From UBA4575 sp002386945 (GTDB lineage Bacteria; Pseudomonadota; Gammaproteobacteria; UBA4575), in NCBI GenBank assembly GCA_943789445.1, contig CALSUC010000001.1, forward strand, positions 124,001-188,000: a stretch of DNA of 64,000 nucleotides, read 5' to 3'. Positions 26,655 through 35,398 of this stretch are shown piece by piece (the first letter of the stretch is position 1; each line of letters begins with the position of its first letter). The translations under genes and the position numbers were made by a program. The notes beneath the pieces were generated by a model that did no database searches, was not told where the DNA came from, and saw nothing but the letters and a program-made list of their open reading frames with translations.

Positions 26655-29057
26655 TTAAACGTCAATGTTGGTTGCAGTTAAGGCATTAGCCTCAATGAAC
26701 TCACGTCTAGGTTCAACCTGGTCACCCATTAATGTCGAGAACACATCATCCGCAGCGACCACATCTTCAACCTTCACCTGAACCATTAAGCGCGTCTCTG
26801 GATCCATAGTGGTTTCCCACAGCTGGCTAGGATTCATTTCACCTAGTCCCTTATAACGCTGAATACTTTGGCCCTTCTTTGCTTCTTCCATCAACCATTG
26901 CATCACTTCTGAAAATTGGCTGACTTCTTTTTTCTTCTCACCACGCTTAATGTAAGCGCCTGGCTCCATTAAGGCATTGGTATTTTGTGCAATCGCTTGC
27001 AGCAACTTGTAATCAGCACCATTAAAGAACGCTAAGCTATAGCTATCATCTGTAGCCAGACCATGTACTAATTTTTGGAAGCTTATCTTCGGCTCGCTGC
27101 CCGCCCATTCTAGATTAGCGGTATAGCGTGTTCCAGCTGGTTGCTGTTGATTCACCACCGCCAGTAAATCAGGTAGCCATGCCTCAAATAAATCTGCGCT
27201 GTCTGCAGTTACATTATCTGCGATCAATGGTTGTTTCAGCATCGCACTCAAGATGCCTACATCGTGCATCTGTGACAAGCGATTCACCACCGCCACTGCT
27301 GCCATATATTCTTTTGCTAAGCTTTCAAGCGCTGCCGCCTGAATCGGTGGCGTGTTGTCATTCACATGTAGCTCTGCATTTTCAATCGCAAGCTGTAGTA
27401 AATAGAGACTCAATTCTGTCTCATCTTTGACATAGGTTTCTTGTTTGCCTTTTTTAACTTTATATAAAGGTGGTTGACCTATGTAAATATAGCCTTTCTC
27501 AATTAACTCAGGCATCTGCCGATAGAAAAAGGTAAGCAGTAGCGTACGGATATGAGAGCCATCGACGTCCGCATCGGTCATGATGATTATGCGGTGGTAA
27601 CGTAACTTCTCTATATTGAATTCGTCTTTACCGATACCACAGCCTAATGCAGTAATCAGTGTGCCCACTTCGGCCGATGACAACATCTTGTCAAAACGGG
27701 CTTTCTCAACGTTTAGGATCTTTCCTTTCAGCGGTAAGATGGCTTGGGTACGACGATCACGGCCTTGTTTAGCTGAGCCTCCAGCAGAGTCTCCCTCGAC
27801 CAGGAATAGTTCAGACTCAGCGGGGTCTTTTTCCTGACAGTCAGCCAATTTACCCGGTAAACCAGCAATATCTAAGGCTCCCTTACGGCGTGTCATCTCA
27901 CGGGCCTTGCGGGCCGCATCACGTGCTCTAGCGGAATCAATGATCTTATTAACAATAACCTTGGCTTCGCTCGGGTTCTCAATCAGAAATTCTTGCACTA
28001 TTTCAGCAACAATGGCCTCTACAATCGGCTTTACTTCAGATGAAACCAACTTGTCTTTGGTCTGTGATGAGAATTTAGGGTCTGGCACCTTAACCGAGAG
28101 CACCGAAGTCAGGCCTTCACGGGTATCGTCACCGGTTAGCGCCATCTTGGCTTTCTTGTTATGCCCTTCTTTCTCTATAAATTGATTAAGACTGCGGGTT
28201 AAGGCACCGCGGAAGCCCGCCAGATGGGTGCCACCATCGCGTTGAGGAATATTGTTGGTAAAACAAAAGATACTTTCTTGGTAGGAGTCGTTCCATTGCA
28301 TGGCCACTTCCACCTCCACCTCATCACGCGTCTTACGCACGTATAGCACTGACGGGTGTATTGGGGTCTTTTTACTGTTTAAGTGTGTTACAAACGCGCT
28401 AATGCCGCCCTCATAGACAAAAAGGTCCTTTTTACCACTGCGATGATCGACCAGTTCAATCGATACACCAGAATTCAAGAAGGACAGCTCACGTAGCCGT
28501 TTAGCTAAGATTTCGTAATGAAAGTTGGTATCACCGAAAATTTCTTTACTCGGCTTAAACTGAACTTTGGTACCTGTACGTTCTGTATCCCCTGTTACAG
28601 CTAAGGGCTGAACTGGCTCTCCCATACGGTATTCCTGCTCATGTACCTTACCCATACGCCAGACGGTTAACAGCAGTTGTTCTGACAGGGCGTTTACCAC
28701 CGAAATACCGACACCGTGTAGGCCGCCTGATACTTTGTAGGAGTTATCGTCAAATTTACCGCCGGCATGTAATACCGTCATAATGACTTCGGCTGCTGAT
28801 CGACCTTCTTCTTCGTGAAGATCGGTTGGGATACCGCGTCCATCATCAGAGACAGTAACCGAGTCATCGGTTTCTATTTCTACTTTAATCGCGGAGCAAT
28901 GGCCGGCGAGCGCTTCGTCAATAGAGTTATCGACCACCTCAAATACCATATGATGCAAACCGGTACCGTCATCGGTATCACCGATATACATACCAGGGCG
29001 TTTGCGTACCGCCTCTAGACCTTTGAGGACTTGGATATTACTGGAATCGTAACTCAT
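26655..29057 (-). CDS. gyrB: DNA gyrase subunit B
   Basis: GyrB is the ATPase subunit of DNA gyrase, introducing negative supercoils with GyrA. The GHKL ATPase domain has EVVDNSIDEALAG, DDGRGIPTD and GLHGVGISVVNALS; the TOPRIM domain has LVEGDSAGGSAKQGRDR and DADVDGSHIRTLLLTFFYR; the tail ends YKGLGEMNPSQLWETTMDPETR. At 800 residues it includes the Gram-negative insert of about 165 residues (~550-720), as in E. coli. It is last in the leftward dnaA-dnaN-recF-gyrB cluster, with a 27-bp gap after recF. Confidence 0.98.
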   Translation of the reverse strand: MSYDSSNIQVLKGLEAVRKRPGMYIGDTDDGTGLHHMVFEVVDNSIDEALAGHCSAIKVEIETDDSVTVSDDGRGIPTDLHEEEGRSAAEVIMTVLHAGGKFDDNSYKVSGGLHGVGISVVNALSEQLLLTVWRMGKVHEQEYRMGEPVQPLAVTGDTERTGTKVQFKPSKEIFGDTNFHYEILAKRLRELSFLNSGVSIELVDHRSGKKDLFVYEGGISAFVTHLNSKKTPIHPSVLYVRKTRDEVEVEVAMQWNDSYQESIFCFTNNIPQRDGGTHLAGFRGALTRSLNQFIEKEGHNKKAKMALTGDDTREGLTSVLSVKVPDPKFSSQTKDKLVSSEVKPIVEAIVAEIVQEFLIENPSEAKVIVNKIIDSARARDAARKAREMTRRKGALDIAGLPGKLADCQEKDPAESELFLVEGDSAGGSAKQGRDRRTQAILPLKGKILNVEKARFDKMLSSAEVGTLITALGCGIGKDEFNIEKLRYHRIIIMTDADVDGSHIRTLLLTFFYRQMPELIEKGYIYIGQPPLYKVKKGKQETYVKDETELSLYLLQLAIENAELHVNDNTPPIQAAALESLAKEYMAAVAVVNRLSQMHDVGILSAMLKQPLIADNVTADSADLFEAWLPDLLAVVNQQQPAGTRYTANLEWAGSEPKISFQKLVHGLATDDSYSLAFFNGADYKLLQAIAQNTNALMEPGAYIKRGEKKKEVSQFSEVMQWLMEEAKKGQSIQRYKGLGEMNPSQLWETTMDPETRLMVQVKVEDVVAADDVFSTLMGDQVEPRREFIEANALTATNIDV

Positions 29058-29084
29058 AATTATTCAGCTGCTCCTAAAGCATTA

Positions 29085-30155
29085 TTATAGCACTGCTTTA
29101 ACCTGTTGATGTTCCACGTGGAACCATTTAACGGCATCTAAACTAGGGTATTTAACGGATTCGGCGCTAACCGTAGTGATCAAGGTCTGGCTATCCAATT
29201 CTTGCAACATCGACAAGATCCGTTCACAACGAAGCGTGTCTAACTCGGCAGGCAATTCATCGACTAAATACAGTGTTGTGCGCTCTTGTGTCTCGTATAA
29301 ATACAGTGATTGCGCCAATCGCATGGCGACAGCTAATATTTTTTGTTGTCCGCGAGAGCTACTTTTAGAGAATTTACGGCCTTGCCAATAAATTTGTAGT
29401 TCTGCGCGATGCGGTCCAACACCACTAAAGTTAGGCAATGGTTGTTGCTGTAATTCCAACTGTAGTTGTTCCGTTAAATTCTTACCTTCCTTCCAACCGC
29501 CCTGATACTGTAGATCAATCTCAGCACCCAAAGCTAATTCATCGCAGATGTAATTCACTAATGGGGTTAATTCCTCACAATAGTGGCGTCGATAGGCATC
29601 GATGCGTTCACCGCTCTCTGCCATCGGCTTATTCCAAGGGCTCGCATCCATCTGTTCTTTCAGGCATAGATTACGCTGTGCCAAGGCTTTACTATAAATC
29701 TGTAGGTGTTTTCGGTAGTCAGGTTCCACGTGGAACATACCCCAGTCCAAAAACTTACGACGTTCTACGGGGCCGCCCATCACTAATTGGAAAGATTCTG
29801 GATGAATCGCTAACACTGGTAATCGTTGCGCCAGCTCAGACCAGCGTTTTACCGCTTGGCTATTGCACTTAATCTGAGTGTCTTTTGAGTCACGCAGTAC
29901 GCCTAATCGGTCGCTACTGCCATCATCCTGCTGTAATTGAGCGGTAACCATGACCTTTTGCTGCTCATGCTGCACCATGTCACTGAATTGTGCGCCGCGA
30001 AAACTTTTGCCACGACTGAGGAAGTCGATTGCTTCTAAGATACTGGTCTTACCGGCCCCGTTTTGACCATAAAAAACCGATATCCCAGGCTCTAGATCAA
30101 GAGTCAGGTCCTTAAAACAGCGCAGGTTTTGGAGTGTTATCTGACTAAGATGCAT
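29085..30155 (-). CDS. recF: Recombination protein RecF
   Basis: RecF is an SMC-like ATPase that helps load RecA at gaps with RecO and RecR. The 356-residue protein has Walker A YGQNGAGKTS (~residues 29-38), the ABC signature region KSSSRGQQKILAVAMRLAQ and a Walker B variant YLVDELPAELD. It starts 7 bp after dnaN. Two perfect parS palindromes lie inside the gene and are read as MFHVEP (~140) and WFHVEH (~344); the first falls in the conserved DWGxFHxE motif, so protein sequence and centromere function are both satisfied. Confidence 0.97.
   Translation of the reverse strand: MHLSQITLQNLRCFKDLTLDLEPGISVFYGQNGAGKTSILEAIDFLSRGKSFRGAQFSDMVQHEQQKVMVTAQLQQDDGSSDRLGVLRDSKDTQIKCNSQAVKRWSELAQRLPVLAIHPESFQLVMGGPVERRKFLDWGMFHVEPDYRKHLQIYSKALAQRNLCLKEQMDASPWNKPMAESGERIDAYRRHYCEELTPLVNYICDELALGAEIDLQYQGGWKEGKNLTEQLQLELQQQPLPNFSGVGPHRAELQIYWQGRKFSKSSSRGQQKILAVAMRLAQSLYLYETQERTTLYLVDELPAELDTLRCERILSMLQELDSQTLITTVSAESVKYPSLDAVKWFHVEHQQVKAVL
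29111..29124. promoter_or_regulatory. parS: parS centromere site 1 (within recF)
   Basis: GTTCCACGTGGAAC is a perfect 14-bp palindrome equal to the parS core bound by chromosomal ParB in Pseudomonas and relatives. The extended 16-mer is TGTTCCACGTGGAACC (29110-29125). It encodes Phe-His-Val-Glu near the RecF C-terminus. The cognate parAB genes lie about 10 kb to the right. Confidence 0.93.
29723..29736. promoter_or_regulatory. parS: parS centromere site 2 (within recF)
   Basis: This is a second exact copy of the 14-bp palindrome GTTCCACGTGGAAC, 612 bp from the first. The extended 16-mer is the reverse complement of the one at site 1. It falls in the conserved DWGxFHxE region of RecF and encodes Phe-His-Val-Glu-Pro. 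Two identical palindromes in one gene next to the origin make chance very unlikely. Confidence 0.93.
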
Positions 30156-30162
30156 GTCTTAA

Positions 30163-31257
30163 CTAAAGACGCATCGGCATAACAACAAACTGGGCTTGAT
30201 CCGTAGTCGGTGCTTGGATCAGTAGAGAGTTGTTTGAATCCTGTAAGTAGAAGTGCACATCATTGGTATTCAGTATATTAAGCACATCCAATAGATAGCT
30301 AACATTGAAACCAATCTCAATTTCAGGGCCGCTATATTCGATCTCAATCTCGTCCTGAGCTTCTTCTTGCTCTGGATTGTGTGCTTGAATCATTAGGGTG
30401 TTGTTAGAAAAACTCAGTCGAATACCCCGATATTTTTCATTACTTAAGATCGATGCACGCATTAAAGAGGCCTTCGCCACCTCTCGATCTACCACTGCGA
30501 TATATTGGTGGTTCTGCGGCACTACACGTTGATAATCTGGAAACTTGCCGTCAATTAGCTTGGTTACGAAGCGAATGTCGCCGATTTTGGCTAATAAGTG
30601 ATTTTCAGAAAGTGCAATATCAATACTGTCGTTATGCGCGTTTAAGATACGCATTAGTTCGCCTACCGCCTTCCGCGGAACAATAACCTGTCGCTCATTT
30701 CCTTCACTGGCAAGCTCGACTGAAGATAAGGCTAAGCGATGTCCGTCTGTCGCAACAGATCGCAAGATAGAGGCTTGAGTCTCAAACAAGAGACCATTCA
30801 GATAATAACGGACATCCTGCTGCGCCATCGCAAAGGAGGTTTGCTCCATCAATCGCAGTAAATCTTCTTTAGCGACCAATACCGAATCTTCAATCTCTAA
30901 GGCATCAACCAATGGAAAGTCATTGGCAGGCAATGTTGCTAAAGAAAAACGACTCTTACCTGCTCTTACTTCTGCTTTTTCCCCAGTACTGGAGAATTTA
31001 ATCTCATTGTTTTCGCTTAGCGATTTACATATATCTAAAAACTTCCTACCAGGAACAGTAATATCGTCCCCTTCGACAGCTATAGCCAAAGAGGCTGATA
31101 ACTCTAATTCTAAATCTGTCGCAGTGATGACTAAATTCCCATCGACATTGCGTAACAGCAAATTCGATAGAATAGGCATAGTCTGACGACGTTCAACAGC
31201 TCCAATAATCAGCTGTATTGGCTTGAGTAATTCTTCTCTGGAAGTCGAAAATTTCAT
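30163..31257 (-). CDS. dnaN: DNA polymerase III subunit beta (sliding clamp)
   Basis: DnaN is the ring-shaped processivity clamp of DNA polymerase III. The 364-residue length and three repeated clamp folds fit. Recognisable parts are the N-terminus MKFSTSREELLKPIQ, TMPILSNLLL, the ATDLELEL block (~47), ATDGHRLALSS in domain 2 (~170) and the C-terminal PMRL, which lines the protein-binding pocket. It follows dnaA after a 205-bp gap that probably holds the origin, and is 7 bp before recF. Confidence 0.98.
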   Translation of the reverse strand: MKFSTSREELLKPIQLIIGAVERRQTMPILSNLLLRNVDGNLVITATDLELELSASLAIAVEGDDITVPGRKFLDICKSLSENNEIKFSSTGEKAEVRAGKSRFSLATLPANDFPLVDALEIEDSVLVAKEDLLRLMEQTSFAMAQQDVRYYLNGLLFETQASILRSVATDGHRLALSSVELASEGNERQVIVPRKAVGELMRILNAHNDSIDIALSENHLLAKIGDIRFVTKLIDGKFPDYQRVVPQNHQYIAVVDREVAKASLMRASILSNEKYRGIRLSFSNNTLMIQAHNPEQEEAQDEIEIEYSGPEIEIGFNVSYLLDVLNILNTNDVHFYLQDSNNSLLIQAPTTDQAQFVVMPMRL

Positions 31258-31462
31258 ATCTATAGTTATAGAGTATTAGTATTGTTATTATTATTAAGGC
31301 ACCACAATTTTGTGGGTAACTCAATAATACCTTTTAAAATCAATGATTTAATAGTTATTCCCCTGTGTGTATCAGGGTATAATCTCAGCATAAATCAAGA
31401 TTAGTCGGTGTAACTAAAAGCGAATATAAAGCTTACCCACTTCATCCCCAGTTTATCCACAG
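31258..31462. other. Candidate chromosomal origin (dnaA-dnaN intergenic region)
   Basis: This gap is AT-rich at its left side (31261-31360, with a run of TTATTATTATTA type), which could be the unwinding element. A perfect DnaA box TTATCCACA lies at 31453-31461. Near matches are TGTGGGTAA at 31311-31319 (reverse of TTACCCACA), TTACCCACT at 31433-31441 and TGTGTATCA at 31366-31374. The leading-strand-like divergence of genes around 31-33 kb and the nearby parS sites support an origin here. The box number is modest, so the true oriC might extend beyond this gap. Confidence 0.6.
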
Positions 31463-32806
31463 CTAGCTGCTAAGTATACGTAATAGATTAACGTAATCGT
31501 CGTTTATTTTCGCATCTCCATCACGTAGCTCAATAGTCTTTTTGCAGGCATGAAGAACGGTCGTGTGATCACGTCCACCAAAGGCATCTCCAATCTCTGG
31601 CAAGCTATGACTGGTTAATTCTTTTGATAATGCCATGGCCAGTTGTCGGGGGCGTGTGATCGAACGACTGCGTCTGGCCGATAATAAGTCTGCGATACGG
31701 ATTTTGTAGTATTCCGCTACCGTCTTTTGAATATTTTCTATCGTAACCAGTTTTTCTTGCAGACTAATCAGGTCATGTAATGCCTCGCGTGCAAACTCTA
31801 TTGAGATCGCCTTCCCGGTAAATTGTGAGTTGGCGATTAGTCGACGTAAAGCGCCTTCTAGCTCACGGATGTTTGAACGAATCTTTTTTGCGACGAAGAA
31901 TGCGACATCACTGGGTAACTCTATGCCGGCGGCCTCTGCCTTACTTTGCATAATGGCTACACGGGTCTCTAATTCAGGCGGCTCAATGGCTTGGGTTAAA
32001 CCCCAACCAAAACGAGACTTCAGCCGTTCTTCTAGCCCTTCAACCTCTTTAGGATAACGGTCACAGGTAATAATGATCTGTCGCTGATCTTCCAGTAAGG
32101 CGTTGAAGGTATGGAAAAACTCTTCTTGCGAACGCTCTTTGCCGGCAAAAAACTGAATATCATCGATTAGTAAGGCATCAACAGAGCGGTAGTGACGCTT
32201 AAAATTGTCGATTGCGTTGTGTTGTAGTGCCTTAACCATATCCTGCACAAAGCGCTCTGAATGGAGGTAAACCACGTGTGCAGTAGGTTTATGCTTAAGA
32301 ATTTGATTGCCAACCGCGTGCATTAGATGCGTTTTTCCAAGGCCGACACCGCCATAGATGAGCAAAGGGTTGTATGCGGTACCAGAATTATCTGCCACCT
32401 GCATCGCAGCAGCCTTAGCCAGCTGATTGGATTTACCCTCAACAAAGCTGTCAAACGTCGACGTTGAATTCAGGTTGCTGGAAAAAACCTGACTGGTGGT
32501 CGTGCTAACGCTGATAGCTGGTGTTGCGGTGACAGTGACCGATGGCGCGTTACTAGCCACAGAGGTGCCGATGTTAATCAGCAGTTGTTTACTACCGATG
32601 GCGGTTGAATGCAGCTCTAAAACCTCTTGGATCCGCGGGAAATAATGGTCTTTGACCCGATCCAATACAAAACGATTGGGCGCAAATAGCTCTATTTGCT
32701 GCTCATCCTCCACTACTTGAAGTGGTCGAATCCAGGTGTTTAATAGCTGCTCAGTAAGGTCTAGTTCTAAGGCCTGTAGGCATTTTGGCCAAACGATGTT
32801 CGTCAT
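31463..32806 (-). CDS. dnaA: Chromosomal replication initiator protein DnaA
   Basis: DnaA is the AAA+ initiator that binds DnaA boxes and melts the origin. The 447-residue protein has domain I (WPKCLQALELDLTEQLLNTWIRPL), a short Ser/Thr-rich domain II (~85-115), Walker A YGGVGLGKTHLMHA (~151-164), Walker B ALLIDDIQFFAGKE (~213-226), sensor regions, and the domain IV signature GGRDHTTVLHACKK (~409-422). It is divergent from rpmH with 153 bp between, as in Pseudomonas. A DnaA box lies immediately beyond its stop codon. Confidence 0.98.
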   Translation of the reverse strand: MTNIVWPKCLQALELDLTEQLLNTWIRPLQVVEDEQQIELFAPNRFVLDRVKDHYFPRIQEVLELHSTAIGSKQLLINIGTSVASNAPSVTVTATPAISVSTTTSQVFSSNLNSTSTFDSFVEGKSNQLAKAAAMQVADNSGTAYNPLLIYGGVGLGKTHLMHAVGNQILKHKPTAHVVYLHSERFVQDMVKALQHNAIDNFKRHYRSVDALLIDDIQFFAGKERSQEEFFHTFNALLEDQRQIIITCDRYPKEVEGLEERLKSRFGWGLTQAIEPPELETRVAIMQSKAEAAGIELPSDVAFFVAKKIRSNIRELEGALRRLIANSQFTGKAISIEFAREALHDLISLQEKLVTIENIQKTVAEYYKIRIADLLSARRSRSITRPRQLAMALSKELTSHSLPEIGDAFGGRDHTTVLHACKKTIELRDGDAKINDDYVNLLRILSS

Positions 32807-32883
32807 AGGTTAGGGCGTCGTGTTCACAGTGCGTAGTGTTCGTTCTATTCGGTAATATTACAACATTTTTCACGCATTAAAGA

Positions 32884-32912
32884 TTGACAAAATCGGGTAG
32901 TAGAATTAAGGT
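32884..32912 (+). promoter_or_regulatory. Probable sigma70 promoter of the rpmH operon
   Basis: A consensus -35 TTGACA (32884-32889) is followed 17 bp later by TAAGGT (32907-32912), a weak -10. A G+C-rich leader hairpin (GCGGCCCTTTTGCGGGC, 32914-32930) lies between it and the rpmH start at 32960. The perfect -35 and the distance to the gene are supportive; the -10 is poor. Confidence 0.5.
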
Positions 32913-32959
32913 TTGCGGCCCTTTTGCGGGCTAATGATTAAGTTACCGGAAATATTCAG

Positions 32960-33094
32960 ATGAAACAGACCTTTAATCCAAGTAATTTGCGTCGCGCACG
33001 TACCCATGGTTTTCGTGCACGCATGAAGACTCGTGGTGGTCGCGCAGTGATTCGCGCACGTCGTGCCAAGGGTAGAGCTCGTCTCTGTCCATAG
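32960..33094 (+). CDS. rpmH: 50S ribosomal protein L34
   Basis: This 44-residue, very basic protein begins MKQTFNPSNLRRARTHGFRA and ends GRARLCP, the unmistakable L34 pattern (HGFRARM, RRAKGRARL). It is a component of the large ribosomal subunit. The C-terminal Cys-Pro replaces the Ser/Thr-Val-Ser-Lys-like ends seen in many relatives. It is first in the rightward origin operon, with rnpA starting 3 bp after its stop, and is divergent from dnaA. Confidence 0.97.
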   Translation: MKQTFNPSNLRRARTHGFRARMKTRGGRAVIRARRAKGRARLCP

Positions 33095-33097
33095 CCA

Positions 33098-33475
33098 TTG
33101 CTAGACAAAAATCGTTCTTTAGGCTTTTCCCGCCGTCTTCGTCTTAACGAATCGAGCGATTATCAGCGAGTATTCGCTGATCCTATTAAGCGTGCAGACT
33201 CCCTCTACACGCTTTTAGCAACACCCAATAAGCTTGGCCATCCGCGACTTGGCGTTATCGTCAGTAAGAAGAATGTCGCTAAAGCCAGCCAACGTAATCG
33301 CATTAAACGTCAGGTTCGTGAAAGTTTTCGCTTACACCAACATGATTTGCCAGCCATTGATATTGCCGTAATATGCAAACGCAGTTGTGGTGCTACACTC
33401 AATCCGCAGCTCAGTATTAGCTTGAAAAAGCTTTGGGATAAACTTAGCCAGCATGCTAGAAAAAGTAGCGATTAA
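33098..33475 (+). CDS. rnpA: Ribonuclease P protein component
   Basis: RnpA is the small protein subunit of RNase P, which matures the 5' ends of tRNAs together with its catalytic RNA. The 125-residue basic protein has LGFSRRLRL at the start, RLGVIVSKKNVAKASQRNRIKRQVRESFR (the RNR signature, ~46-74) and the usual C-terminal helix. The start is TTG at 33098, directly after the rpmH stop codon; no ATG or GTG is possible in frame upstream of the conserved part. It overlaps yidD by 23 bp. Confidence 0.96.
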   Translation: MLDKNRSLGFSRRLRLNESSDYQRVFADPIKRADSLYTLLATPNKLGHPRLGVIVSKKNVAKASQRNRIKRQVRESFRLHQHDLPAIDIAVICKRSCGATLNPQLSISLKKLWDKLSQHARKSSD

Positions 33476-33686
33476 GATTATTCGTGGATATCAATTAGCA
33501 ATTAGTCCCTTATTAGGGCCTAGTTGTCGTTTTTCCCCTACCTGTTCTGAATATGCTATTGACGCAATGCGGCAACATGGTTTCATAAAGGGTATAGTCC
33601 TGACCGTAATAAGACTCTCAAAATGCCATCCATTTCACGCGGGTGGTTTTGACCCAGTTCCAGACAATAAGACAAAGCAGAAATAA
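33453..33686 (+). CDS. yidD: Membrane protein insertion efficiency factor YidD
   Basis: This 77-residue protein has the family signature ISPLLGPSCRFSPTCSEYA with its conserved cysteines, followed by CHPFHAGGFDPVP. YidD sits on the inner face of the cytoplasmic membrane through an N-terminal amphipathic helix and helps YidC-dependent insertion. It overlaps rnpA by 23 bp at the start and yidC by one base (TAATG), so expression of all three is coupled. Confidence 0.96.
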   Translation: MLEKVAIKIIRGYQLAISPLLGPSCRFSPTCSEYAIDAMRQHGFIKGIVLTVIRLSKCHPFHAGGFDPVPDNKTKQK

Positions 33687-35371
33687 TGGAAAATCAACGC
33701 TTCTTACTCTATACCGCTCTCGCCTTAGTGCTCTATTTAATATGGACCAGTTGGCAGCAAGAGAATGAGATAACGCAATCCTCCGGTATTACTGAAACAG
33801 CACAAGTAAATAATTCAGCGGGCGGACAGTCTGAGCTCTATCAAAACTTTGGGGTTCCAGCACCTATAGAGCAGGGTCAAGCCGAGGCCTATGTGCCGGC
33901 CAAGTCGATAGCAAAATCAGTCGCTGCCACGCCACGCGTGATGGTGCAGACAGACGTCTATCAGATGGAAATCGACCTGCGCGGTGCTGATATTCATCAC
34001 CTAGAATTATTGGATTATCCGATGAGCCTGGATGAAGGCAGTCAGTCCATGGTCTTATTAGATGACCGCAAGAAGACCTACATCCCACAATCATTCTTCG
34101 TTCATGCAAAGCGCGCAAATGGTGATGTTTCAAGATTAGCACCGAGCCCGATGGCCGTGTTTCAAGCGACCAAGCTGAAGTATGAAATGGCCGATGGCGT
34201 TGATGAAATGGTCATTCCATTTACTTGGCGCAGTGAAAACAATGTTGTCGTCACAAAGAATTATCGTTTTACCCGCGGCAGTTATCTGATCAATGTGGAT
34301 TACACGATTAAGAACCAAGGTAATAGCGTGTGGTCAGCGGTACAGTATCGCCAAATTCGTCATAGCTATGCGAATCAAGATATGGGCTTTTTCAAGCTAC
34401 CAACCTACACCGGTGCTGCCTATTTTGATGAAAAATATCAAAAGCTATCTTTCGATGACATGCAGGAAGAGACCTTAGGCAAGACCGTTAATGGTGGTTG
34501 GATTGCGATGTTGCAACACTACTTCTTTAGCGCCTGGTTGGCAGAAGATTTAGAGAGCAATGTGGTTTACTCACAGATCGCGAAAAAAGAAGTGGGTACC
34601 GATTTTATTATTGGCGCACGCTCTGAGTTCATCCAGGTCGCCCCTGGCCAAGCCCGCGAAATAAAAAATCGACTCTATGTTGGCCCTAAGCTACAAAAAG
34701 TAATTGAAGATATTCATCCTGGGCTAGAACTAACTACCGACTACGGTATGTTCACGCCAATCTCTAAGCCTTTATTCTGGCTTCTAGACTTCATTAATAA
34801 CCTGGTTCATAACTGGGGGCTTTCGATTATCCTGGTTACGCTTCTAATCAAGATTTTATTCTATCGTTTATCGGCGACTAGTTATAAGTCGATGGCGAAG
34901 ATGCGCAAAGTACAGCCTCGCTTCCAAGCATTACGCGAGCGTTATGCCGACGATAAGCAGAAGATGAATCAAGCGGTAATGGAGCTGTATAAGAACGAGA
35001 AGATCAACCCACTCGGTGGTTGTTTGCCGATCTTGATTCAAATGCCAGTCTTCCTATCATTGTATTGGGTGTTGATTGAGAGTGTTGAATTGCGCCAAGC
35101 ACCATTTATGTTTTGGATCCAAGATCTATCGATTAAAGATCCGACTTACATCCTGCCGTTGTTGATGGGTGTGTCGATGTTTATCCAATTCAAGCTGAAC
35201 CCTAAGCCACCTGATCCGATGCAGGAAAAGATCTTTATGATCATGCCGGTATTTATGACCGTCTTTATGGCGACATTCCCGGCCGGCTTAGTGCTCTACT
35301 GGTTTGTTAACAACCTGCTCTCAATTTTACAGCAGTGGATGATTACACGTCAGTATGAGAAAGCATCATAA
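33686..35371 (+). CDS. yidC: Membrane protein insertase YidC
   Basis: YidC inserts and folds inner-membrane proteins, alone or with SecYEG; the Fo c subunit is a classic substrate and atpE lies 9 kb downstream. The 561-residue protein starts with a membrane segment (LLYTALALVLYLIW), then a large periplasmic beta domain (~50-345), then the conserved core from about residue 370 (NWGLSIILVTLLIKILFYRLS) with the KMRKVQPR cytoplasmic loop, GGCLPILIQMPVF and two further hydrophobic segments ending FVNNLLSILQQW. Size and layout are those of Gram-negative YidC. Confidence 0.97.
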   Translation: MENQRFLLYTALALVLYLIWTSWQQENEITQSSGITETAQVNNSAGGQSELYQNFGVPAPIEQGQAEAYVPAKSIAKSVAATPRVMVQTDVYQMEIDLRGADIHHLELLDYPMSLDEGSQSMVLLDDRKKTYIPQSFFVHAKRANGDVSRLAPSPMAVFQATKLKYEMADGVDEMVIPFTWRSENNVVVTKNYRFTRGSYLINVDYTIKNQGNSVWSAVQYRQIRHSYANQDMGFFKLPTYTGAAYFDEKYQKLSFDDMQEETLGKTVNGGWIAMLQHYFFSAWLAEDLESNVVYSQIAKKEVGTDFIIGARSEFIQVAPGQAREIKNRLYVGPKLQKVIEDIHPGLELTTDYGMFTPISKPLFWLLDFINNLVHNWGLSIILVTLLIKILFYRLSATSYKSMAKMRKVQPRFQALRERYADDKQKMNQAVMELYKNEKINPLGGCLPILIQMPVFLSLYWVLIESVELRQAPFMFWIQDLSIKDPTYILPLLMGVSMFIQFKLNPKPPDPMQEKIFMIMPVFMTVFMATFPAGLVLYWFVNNLLSILQQWMITRQYEKAS

Positions 35372-35398
35372 GCAACCGTTAAGCTTACGGACACAACC

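Noticed and set aside
32821..32829. DnaA box-like TGTTCACAG in the rpmH-dnaA gap
   Set aside because: It differs from the box consensus at two or more positions and stands alone, so it does not support an origin there.
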